In this document: in pieces, positions 57,248 to 64,000 of the stretch | Layout of the letters: each line of letters opens with the position of its first letter | Numbering within the stretch: the stretch's first letter is position 1 | Assembly (NCBI RefSeq): GCF_014656355.1 | Contig: NZ_BNCG01000002.1 | Span: 82,463 to 146,462 of the forward strand | DNA from: Camelimonas fluminis | GTDB lineage: Bacteria; Pseudomonadota; Alphaproteobacteria; Rhizobiales; Beijerinckiaceae | Length of the DNA stretch: 64,000 nucleotides | Direction of reading: 5' to 3' | Notes under the pieces: generated by a model | Told to the model about the DNA's origin: nothing | What the model saw: only the letters and a program-made list of their open reading frames with translations | The model's database searches: none | Program-made: the position numbers and the translations under genes

Positions 57248-58216
57248 TCAGTTCTTGCCGCCGCGCTGTTCGATATAGGCCTGGGCGGTGGCCTGGGCGG
57301 CGTTGCGATCCCGCTCGGGGGCAAGGGCGATGGCCTGGTCATACATCTCGATGATCCAGGCGTCTTTTTGCGGATCGGCGCCGTTGCGCGCGATGGTCAG
57401 CCACATCAGGCCGCGTGAGGTTTGCCGCGTGACGTTGCCCTGGCCGGTGAGCAGCAGATGGCCCAGCAACGCCTGCGACGGCGCGTGGTTCTTTTCCGCC
57501 GCCAGATGCAGCCAGCGGGCGGCGAGCTGGGCGTCGCGGGCGCCCCCCTGGCCGGCGAGGCACAGACGGGCGAGATTGTACTGGGCGTCGGGGTCGCCAT
57601 AGTAGCTGGCGGCGTGATGGAACATTTCCCGGGCCCGGCGCTCGTCCTTCTGCACGTAGGAACCAGCGATGCCGTCCAGATAATAGCCGCCAAGCGCGAC
57701 GTAGGCGCTGGAGATGAAGCGCGCGACGGCCCGCCGCGAATTGTCCTCGGCGCCTTCCACCACTTTTGAGAAGTACTCGAAAGCTTTCAGGTCGTCGTGG
57801 GGCACGCCGTCGCCTTCAGCGTACATCCGGCCCAGCTTCCACTGCGCCGGCGAATGCCCGCGCGTCGCCGCGTATTCCAGCGCCTGCACCGCGCTGGCCT
57901 TGTCGCCTGAGTAATAATCGCGAATGCCAGTGCGGAAGGCGTCCCGCTCGGAGCGGAACTTCACCACAGGGCCGCCCGGGGACGCGCCGGAAGCCGCGAT
58001 GGCGAACGGCGAGGCCAGGGAGCCGCCCGCAAACGGTCTGTCGCCTGGCGCGATGCGCCCGGCGTCGGTGTCGCCGTCGTCGCGGACCGCTCCAAGATTG
58101 GCGATGGCGCGCGGCGAGGAAGCGCCAGGCGACGGGATATCAGCGGCAAACGCCTGGCTGCAAAGCAGAAGGGCTGTTCCAAGACAAACGATGTGACGGT
58201 AGTCAGAAACGCCCAT
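57248..58216 (-). CDS. exoR: Exopolysaccharide production negative regulator ExoR (Sel1 repeats)
   Basis: 322 aa. Signal peptide (MGVSDYRHIVCLGTALLLCS, cleaved after AFA), then a variable linker and about five Sel1-like repeats: FRSERDAFRTGIRDYYSGDK, GHSPAQWKLGRMYAEGDGVP, DPDAQYNLARLCLAGQGGAR, AARWLHLAAEKNHAPSQALL. The order and sequence match rhizobial ExoR, a periplasmic protein that inhibits the ExoS sensor kinase and so controls exopolysaccharide, motility and symbiosis genes. The linker (about 25-85) is longer than in Sinorhizobium. A plain Sel1 protein of other role cannot be excluded. Confidence 0.82.
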   Translation of the reverse strand: MGVSDYRHIVCLGTALLLCSQAFAADIPSPGASSPRAIANLGAVRDDGDTDAGRIAPGDRPFAGGSLASPFAIAASGASPGGPVVKFRSERDAFRTGIRDYYSGDKASAVQALEYAATRGHSPAQWKLGRMYAEGDGVPHDDLKAFEYFSKVVEGAEDNSRRAVARFISSAYVALGGYYLDGIAGSYVQKDERRAREMFHHAASYYGDPDAQYNLARLCLAGQGGARDAQLAARWLHLAAEKNHAPSQALLGHLLLTGQGNVTRQTSRGLMWLTIARNGADPQKDAWIIEMYDQAIALAPERDRNAAQATAQAYIEQRGGKN

Positions 58217-58656
58217 TTCTCACACCCCGGCGCGCCTGCGCCGCATGAAATGATGCAGGCGCTGTCCGCGACCTGCCGGAGCATGCTGCGCAATCGCAAC
58301 ACGCCCAATCCTGTTGTCTGGGGCGGACCCCCGGTCCTGGACGCCGACGCAATGTTTCGGCCATCGCGTCCTGACCCAACCCGCCCTGGCGCCTGCAGCT
58401 ATCTTCTGCGGCTGGCGCGGCGGGATCACAATACACAGCGTATGCAGCTTGCCAATTCGGCGACATAACGCGCATCTGTTGATCCCTGCTGGAATCTGCC
58501 TGCCAAAAACCAAGTACAATCATGTTCTTGCAGGTGATGCATTCTTCCAATTCATTTATGGCGGCTTGGGGGCGCCGGTTTGCCGAAGTGCGGGCATGCG
58601 CAGGTTCCCGGCGCACGTTGTATAAAGGGCACATTCAGGCTCTCCATGGACGCAAC
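58217..58656. other. Intergenic region between exoR and the valS terminator
   Basis: 440 bp between the exoR start and the valS terminator. It should carry the exoR promoter on its left. Frames of about 100 codons exist on both strands, but none has a ribosome site or family features. A less GC-rich patch lies at 58490-58560. Confidence 0.5.
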
Positions 58657-58683
58657 AAAAAAGGCCCCCGCGAAGCGGGAGCC
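58657..58683 (-). terminator. Rho-independent terminator of valS
   Basis: On the minus strand, a GGCTCCCGC / GCGGGGGCC-type stem with a TTCG-type tetraloop (complement at 58663-58683) is followed by six T (complement of A at 58657-58662). It lies 28 bp after the valS stop. Confidence 0.88.
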
Positions 58684-58711
58684 CTGAAATCGTGTGGCGA
58701 TGACCCGCGCC

Positions 58712-61468
58712 TCAGGTGAGGCGCGTCAGCGCTTCCGAGAGGCGGACCCGACGTTCCGCCGCTTCGGCGAGCCGCTCCTTCTGTTCCTCCACCACCTCTT
58801 CCGGCGCGCGCGCCAGGAAATCGGCGTTGGAGAGCTTGGCCTCGATCTTGCGGATCTCGCCGGCAAGCTTGTCGATTTCCTTGGTCAGGCGCGCGCGTTC
58901 GGCGTCGAAATCGATGACGCCTTCCAATGGCAGCGCCGCGGTTTCGCCCCGCACCAGCAACTGGATGGCGCGGCCGGAAACGGCGTCAGCGAAGCTGATC
59001 CCGGAAACGCGGGCCAGGCGACGGATGGTGTCGCCCCAGACGTCAACGGCGTTGCGGGTGACGTCCGACGCGCCGACCAGAACCAGCGGGATCTGCGCGC
59101 CCGCCGGAACGTTGGTTTCCGAGCGCGCCGAACGGATGCCGGAGATCAGTTCAACCACCCAGCCAAGTTCCGATTCCGCCGCCGTTGCGTCCACCGCCGG
59201 ATCCACCGGCCATGGGGCCAGCGCCAGCACGCCGTCGCGGCCGCCCGCCGCTTCCGCCGTCACGCCCCACAGTTCCTCGGTGAGGAACGGCATGAACGGG
59301 TGCAGGATCTTGCAGATCTGGTCGAGCACGTAGCTGACAACCGCCCGCACCTCCTGCTTCGCCGGGCCTTCGGCGCCCTGCAGCACCGGCTTGGCGAGTT
59401 CCAGATACCAGTCGCAGAACACGTTCCAGACGAAACGGTAGGCGGCGTTTGCGGCGTCGTTGAAGCGGAACGCCTCCAGCGCCAGCGTCACCTCGTTGAT
59501 GGCCTTGCCGGCTTCGCCCAGCACCCAGAGGTTGAGCGGCTCGCGCACGCTGTCCGGCCGGAACGTCGCGTCGCGGACGCAGCCGTTCATCTCGGCGAAG
59601 CGGGCGGCGTTCCACAGCTTGCTGGCGAAGTTGCGATAGCCTTCCACCCGCTGGGTGGAAAGCTTGATGTCGCGCCCCTGGGCCGCCATGGCCGCCAGGG
59701 TGAAGCGCAGGGCGTCCGTGCCGAAGCGGTCCATCAGATCGAGCGGATCGATGACATTGCCCTTCGACTTGGACATCTTCGCGCCCTTCTCGTCCCGGAC
59801 GAGCGCGTGCAGATAAACGTGACGGAACGGGACTTCGTCGGTGACAAACAGCCCCAACATCATCATCCGGGCGACCCAGAAGAAGATGATGTCGAAGCCG
59901 GTCACCAGGGTGGTCGTCGGATAGAACCGCTTCAGTTCCGCCGTGTCGTCCGGCCAGCCGAGCGTCGAGAACGGCCACAGGCCGGACGAGAACCAGGTGT
60001 CGAGCACGTCTTCGTCGCGCACCAGGAAGCTGGCGGCGGCGGCCGGATCAGCCGCCCAGGCCGCGGCCTGGGCCGGCTCCAGCACGCCGCGCTCCACCGC
60101 GGAAGCCAGAGCCGCCGGCAGCACTTCCTCGAAGCTTTCGCCCACGTAGACTTCACCGTCTGGCGTGTACCAGGCCGGAATCTGGTGGCCCCACCACAAC
60201 TGGCGGGAGATGCACCATGGCTCGATGTTCTCAAGCCACTGGAAGAAGGTTTTCTCCCAGTTGCCTGGAATGAAACGGGTTTCCCCCTCACGCACCTTGT
60301 CGAGCGCGCGCTCGGCCAGCGGCTTGACGTTGACGTACCACTGATCGGTCAGGAACGGCTCGATGACCACGCCGGAGCGATCGCCGTGCGGGACCATGTG
60401 GACGTGCGGCTCGATGGCGACCAGCAGGCCGCGCTCATCCATCATGGCGACGATAGCCTTGCGCGCCTCGAACCGGTCCTGGCCGTGCAGCGCCAGAACG
60501 GCGTCGAGATCGTCGCCTTCCGCTTCATCCAGGAAGGCGGCGTTGTGCTTCAGGTCCAGCCGGCCTTCGGAATCGAACACATTGATGAGGCGCAGATCGT
60601 GGCGGCGGCCGACCTCGAAGTCGTTGAAGTCGTGGGCCGGGGTGATCTTGACGGCGCCGGTGCCCTTTTCCGGGTCCGAATAGCTGTCGGCGACGATCGG
60701 GATCAGACGGCCGACCAGCGGCAACTGGACCATGCGGCCGATCAGGTCGGCGTAACGCTCGTCATCCGGGTTCACGGCGACGGCGACGTCGCCGAGCATG
60801 GTTTCCGGACGGGTGGTGGCGACGGTGATGAAGCGCTCCGGCTCGGCGGCGAGCGGATAGCGGAAATGCCAGAGATTGCCCTTGGTCTCAACCTGCATCA
60901 CTTCAAGATCAGAGATGGCGGTCTGGAATCTGGGATCCCAGTTCACAAGGCGCTTGTCGCGATAGATGAAGCCCTGGCGATGCAGTTCGACAAACACCTT
61001 CACCACGGCCCGGGACAGGCCCTCGTCCATGGTGAAGCGCTCGCGCGACCAGTCACAAGAGGCGCCAAGGCGCTTGAGCTGGTTGATGATGGTGGAGCCT
61101 GACTGGGCCTTCCACTCCCAGACCTTTTTCAGAAACGCCTCACGGCCGAGGTCGCGGCGGCCAGGCTCGCCACGCTCGGCCAGCTGGCGTTCGACCACCA
61201 TCTGGGTGGCGATGCCGGCGTGGTCCATGCCAGGCTGCCACAGCACGTCCTTGCCGCGCATGCGCTCAAAGCGGCAGAGGACATCCTGAAGGGTATTGTT
61301 GAGAGCGTGGCCCATGTGCAGCGAGCCGGTGACATTCGGCGGCGGAATGACAATGCAATAAGGCTCCGCGTCAGCCCGCTCCGGCCGTCCAGCGCGAAAG
61401 GCCCCCGCCTGTTCCCACAGGCCGGCAATACGCGCCTCGACGGCGGCAGGCTCAAATGTCTTGTCCAT
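58712..61468 (-). CDS. valS: Valyl-tRNA synthetase
   Basis: 918 aa. Class I synthetase charging tRNA-Val. HIGH motif as GSLHMGHALNNTL (near 50-60), KMSKS as GAKMSKSKGNVIDPLDLMDR, the editing (CP1) domain between with NVTGSLH...VATTRPETMLGDVAVAVN, and an anticodon-binding domain. The C-terminal coiled coil (DFDAERARLTKEIDKLAGEI, RKIEAKLSNADFLARAPEEV) is the usual ValRS tail. A long frame on the other strand (802 codons) is an artefact of GC content. It follows popZ with a 195-bp gap. Confidence 0.98.
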   Translation of the reverse strand: MDKTFEPAAVEARIAGLWEQAGAFRAGRPERADAEPYCIVIPPPNVTGSLHMGHALNNTLQDVLCRFERMRGKDVLWQPGMDHAGIATQMVVERQLAERGEPGRRDLGREAFLKKVWEWKAQSGSTIINQLKRLGASCDWSRERFTMDEGLSRAVVKVFVELHRQGFIYRDKRLVNWDPRFQTAISDLEVMQVETKGNLWHFRYPLAAEPERFITVATTRPETMLGDVAVAVNPDDERYADLIGRMVQLPLVGRLIPIVADSYSDPEKGTGAVKITPAHDFNDFEVGRRHDLRLINVFDSEGRLDLKHNAAFLDEAEGDDLDAVLALHGQDRFEARKAIVAMMDERGLLVAIEPHVHMVPHGDRSGVVIEPFLTDQWYVNVKPLAERALDKVREGETRFIPGNWEKTFFQWLENIEPWCISRQLWWGHQIPAWYTPDGEVYVGESFEEVLPAALASAVERGVLEPAQAAAWAADPAAAASFLVRDEDVLDTWFSSGLWPFSTLGWPDDTAELKRFYPTTTLVTGFDIIFFWVARMMMLGLFVTDEVPFRHVYLHALVRDEKGAKMSKSKGNVIDPLDLMDRFGTDALRFTLAAMAAQGRDIKLSTQRVEGYRNFASKLWNAARFAEMNGCVRDATFRPDSVREPLNLWVLGEAGKAINEVTLALEAFRFNDAANAAYRFVWNVFCDWYLELAKPVLQGAEGPAKQEVRAVVSYVLDQICKILHPFMPFLTEELWGVTAEAAGGRDGVLALAPWPVDPAVDATAAESELGWVVELISGIRSARSETNVPAGAQIPLVLVGASDVTRNAVDVWGDTIRRLARVSGISFADAVSGRAIQLLVRGETAALPLEGVIDFDAERARLTKEIDKLAGEIRKIEAKLSNADFLARAPEEVVEEQKERLAEAAERRVRLSEALTRLT

Positions 61469-61663
61469 GTCGCGACTTTACCATCAATGCTCGCGCCATC
61501 CGGCTACCGCCAGATAAGACGCCTTACGGATACCTGATGCGTTTCCCACAAACACAGGCTTGGGGAAAGGCTCCAATTTTTTGATCTGGCGTCATTCCGG
61601 GGCGTTGGCCGCCCGCGATCGGGACCGGGCGTCCGGCTGCCGGAAAACCGCGCGGATCAGGGG

Positions 61664-62713
61664 TCAGTCAAGCTCGCCACGGCTCAGGCGCGTCACCTGT
61701 TCCGCGACCAGGCGCTCGACGATTTCCGGCAGATGAGCCTCCAGCCAACTGGCCAGCATCGGCCTCAGCATGTCCGTGACGGTCTCCTCCATGGTGCGGG
61801 CGCGTTCGGCCGCCACGCGTTGGGTCAGTGCATCGAACGCGCCGGAAATGCGCGCCGCCGTCGCCGGAGAGACGAGAACGCCGACGGCCTCCCGCGCATG
61901 ATGCACCACCTGAGTCTCGGCCGGAATGGACGCCAGAGGCCCGGCGGGAACCCCGCCGGCGACTGGTCCGGTCATATCCGCGCGCGGGCCGACAGCGCGG
62001 CGCGCAGGCCAGATCCGGGGCGCTTCCGCCTCCTCCTGATCCAGAAAAGCTTCTTCGGGATCCGGCTCGCGCCAGGACGGTTCAGACAGTTGCGGCGTCG
62101 TGGCTGGCCATTGCCCGCCCAATGCGGTCGCCCGGGTCACTTCCTCGACCTGCTCGGCCACAGCGCGGCGGATGATGCTGGCGAGGCGCTGGTCCACCAG
62201 GGGCGACGGACCGGTGGCGGGCGACGCCTGTTCGCGCGCCTCTGGCGGGCGGTAGTCGACGGGCGGGGCGGCGGAAAGCCGGACGGGCGGCCTGGCGCGC
62301 GGCGGCAGGCCGGTGTCGATGTCGGCCATGCGCGACGCCTCCGCGCTCATGCGGTGCAGGCTGAGGTCGATGTCGTCAGCATCATGATCGCCGCCGGCGC
62401 GATGCGCGCCCGTGTCCGCAGGAGTTGCGGAAACCGGCCGGATGGCGGCGCGCGTCGCCCGCGCCGGGGACGGCGCCTCCGCCGGCGACCGGGCCGTTTG
62501 CGGAGCGCTGACGCGCCGTGGGGCTGCCCGGAGCGGCATGTCGTCCATGGGAAGCCCGAGAGCTTTCTGGTCGTCGGAGATGATCCTGCGGATGGAGGCC
62601 AGAATCTGCTCCATGTCCGGATCAACACGCCTCGTCGTCAGACCGTCAGCATGCGCTTCAGTCCCGCCCGACCCCATAAGACCCCTCCACAGATTGATGA
62701 CCAGGGAAGCCAT
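61664..62713 (-). CDS. popZ: Pole-organising protein PopZ (DUF2497)
   Basis: 349 aa. A short N-terminal helix (MEQILASIRRIISDD), a long Pro/Ala/acid-rich disordered middle, and a helical C-terminus (SGAFDALTQRVAAERARTME, LRPMLASWLEAHLPEIVERL, VAEQVTRLSR) are the three parts of PopZ, which self-assembles at cell poles and tethers ParB-parS in alphaproteobacteria. The position next to valS and tolC matches Caulobacter-type order. The start is uncertain: the conserved part begins at M34 (MEQIL), so a shorter start, for example at M13, is possible. Confidence 0.88.
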   Translation of the reverse strand: MASLVINLWRGLMGSGGTEAHADGLTTRRVDPDMEQILASIRRIISDDQKALGLPMDDMPLRAAPRRVSAPQTARSPAEAPSPARATRAAIRPVSATPADTGAHRAGGDHDADDIDLSLHRMSAEASRMADIDTGLPPRARPPVRLSAAPPVDYRPPEAREQASPATGPSPLVDQRLASIIRRAVAEQVEEVTRATALGGQWPATTPQLSEPSWREPDPEEAFLDQEEAEAPRIWPARRAVGPRADMTGPVAGGVPAGPLASIPAETQVVHHAREAVGVLVSPATAARISGAFDALTQRVAAERARTMEETVTDMLRPMLASWLEAHLPEIVERLVAEQVTRLSRGELD

Positions 62714-63111
62714 GGCCAGATTTTACGCGCCGGTCACCGCCAGTTCAGGTCCCGGTTCAGGTCCCAGCACAGGCGCGAGTGAGCAGGCGGGTGAAACCGC
62801 CAGTCGCCAATGACATCATCCAGACCTGACAGCCGGAAGATGCAGCCCGTCCGTCACGCATTGCGCCAAGGTCAGGCGCCATTTCATCACAGGCGGGGCA
62901 ATATCATTCTTAGGAAAATATAAAGGATTGTCCCTGCCCACGGTAGAGGGGCGGCGCCTGGGCCAGACGCCCTTCCACACCGAAACGCGACGCATTTATC
63001 AGGCAAAGGAACAGGGAGCGTCCAGGGCGCCATGACGAAGAGCGCGCCCGTTTGCCCCGTGCGAGGCCTTGTCGCAGATCGCGTGACCGCCCTCGGGGCG
63101 ATCCTGGAATA
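62714..63111. other. Intergenic region between tolC and popZ
   Basis: 398 bp with no gene supported. It should hold the popZ promoter on the left side; an AT-rich stretch at 62905-62935 is a candidate. Short frames lack family features. I see no obvious terminator for the tolC gene. Confidence 0.5.
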
Positions 63112-64000
63112 TTAGCGGCCGCTTGGCGTGCTCAGGCCGATCCACTTGTCCTTGACCTGGTCATAGTGAACCTTGGGGTCATAGCCGGAGACGCGCAGGC
63201 TGAGGTCGCGGGCGGTCAGGCGACCAATCGAGGCCATCACATTGTAGGACGCGACGACGCGGTCGCGCTGCGCCGTCACCAGCAACACGCGGGACTGCAG
63301 CAGGGCTTGCTGGGCGTTCAACACATCCAGCGTGGTGCGCTGGCCAACCTTGGCCTCTTCGCGAACGCCGGCCAGGGCGATTTCGTTGGCCTTGACCTGG
63401 GCGGTCGAGGCCTCGATCTGGGCCCGGGCCGCGTCGAGCATGCTCCAGCTCGACACAACGGCGGCCCGTACCTGATCGCGGAAAATGTCGACGCTGATAT
63501 TGGCCTGGCTGGACAGTTCCTTGGCCTGACGGGTCTGGGCGTAGTACTGGCCGCCATCATATAGCGGCACCGTCAGCTGGGCGACGATGCTGGCCGACGA
63601 TATGGCGTCGCCGCGCACATTGTTGTCGAACGAACGCGACACGTTGGCCGAAACGCCTACCTGCGGCAGCAGCGCGCCCTCGGCCACCTTGATCTGCAAC
63701 TCGGCCGCGTCGGCGCTATGCAGGGCCGAGGCGATGGCGGGATGTTCGCGCAAGGCGAGGTTGACCGCGGCGGTCTGATTTTTGGGCAGGAACGGCTCAA
63801 GCGATTTGCCAGGCGCGAGCTTGGTCGGCTGCTCGCCAATGACCTGGCGATACTGGGCGATGCTCGCCTTCAGATTGGCCTCGGCGGCGGAGAGCTGTGA
63901 GCGGCCGCCCGCCAGCGCGGCTTCGGCCTGCGCCACGTCAGTGCGCGTCACTTCGCCGACGTTGAACCGGTCCTGGGTCTGACGCAGCTGCTCCTGCAGC
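63112..64000 (-). CDS. tolC: TolC family outer-membrane efflux channel, partial (5' end outside window)
   Basis: About 296 C-terminal residues, open to the right edge. Two halves of the repeated TolC fold are visible: VGEVTRTDVAQAEAALAGGR, then LREHPAIASALHSADAAELQ, and later DQVRAAVVSSWSMLDAARAQ, VGQRTTLDVLNAQQALLQSR. The VGxxTxxDVxxAxxxL patterns mark the helical barrel entrances, and SRSFDNNVRGDAISSASIVAQ-type strand segments the beta barrel. It forms the outer exit duct for type I secretion and drug efflux. It is upstream of popZ and valS on the same strand. Confidence 0.93.
   Translation of the reverse strand, partial: LQEQLRQTQDRFNVGEVTRTDVAQAEAALAGGRSQLSAAEANLKASIAQYRQVIGEQPTKLAPGKSLEPFLPKNQTAAVNLALREHPAIASALHSADAAELQIKVAEGALLPQVGVSANVSRSFDNNVRGDAISSASIVAQLTVPLYDGGQYYAQTRQAKELSSQANISVDIFRDQVRAAVVSSWSMLDAARAQIEASTAQVKANEIALAGVREEAKVGQRTTLDVLNAQQALLQSRVLLVTAQRDRVVASYNVMASIGRLTARDLSLRVSGYDPKVHYDQVKDKWIGLSTPSGR

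Noticed and set aside
58694-61102. 802-codon open frame on the plus strand across valS
   Set aside because: Antisense to valS, which has all synthetase motifs; the other product is Arg/Gln/His-rich and lacks any motif.

Overview
The window is about 64 kb of GC-rich (roughly 65% by eye) chromosome from an alphaproteobacterium, most likely of the Hyphomicrobiales (Rhizobiales). Host markers are a recG-DUF502-glmS-glmU cluster, the osmoregulated periplasmic glucan pair opgG-opgH, the periplasmic regulator exoR, and a tolC-popZ-valS block (PopZ is an alphaproteobacterial pole organiser). Host DNA occupies 1-10147 and 54748-64000.

Between them, 10148-54747 is one apparently complete temperate prophage of about 44.6 kb, integrated in the 3' half of a tRNA-Lys(TTT) gene. 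A 60-bp perfect direct repeat marks attL (10148-10207, which rebuilds the tRNA) and attR (54688-54747). The left arm (10291-16173, minus strand) is a tightly overlapping operon of small proteins, an HD hydrolase, DUF2303, a complete beta sliding clamp (DnaN), an NrdR-like zinc ribbon, an excisionase-like protein and a tyrosine integrase. The immunity region (16205-17970) has a CI/LexA-like repressor and a Cro-like protein. Two promoters, pL and pR, each carry the same 15-bp operator in the -35/-10 spacer. Rightward early genes (17752-25038) encode regulators, a zinc/TOPRIM primase, an MT-A70 DNA methyltransferase and a P4/D5-type helicase-primase. An array of 9-bp iterons follows (candidate origin), then a gene in the position of a Q antiterminator, with a promoter-terminator pair after it.

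The late region is mosaic. It has a lambda-like head (gpA-type terminase, gpW, lambda portal, fused prohead protease-major capsid, DUF2190) and a Mu-like contractile tail (DUF2635, sheath, tube, gp41/gp42 chaperones made by a -1 frameshift, tape measure, split gpN, gpP, gp45-gp48). A glycine-rich fibre, a DUF4376 protein and a lower-GC SGNH hydrolase with a G9 tract at its start come next, followed by lysis genes (GH19 endolysin, lipoprotein, two holin-like membrane proteins).

The right arm holds accessory genes: a MESH1-like HD alarmone hydrolase, and a DNA-repair island made of Ku on the minus strand divergent from a zinc-binding protein and an SRAP protein. A perfect alphaproteobacterial SOS box (GTTC-N7-GTTC) lies between the two sides. 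Next is a leftward operon of small uncharacterised proteins, then a dNMP kinase next to attR. Host sequence just beyond attR resembles the integrase-proximal end of the prophage, suggesting an earlier related element used the same site.

The most interesting candidates are the SOS-box Ku/SRAP island, the iteron array with the phage-owned primase and clamp, the twin-operator immunity switch, the U-UUU-UUC frameshift, and the possibly phase-variable SGNH hydrolase.
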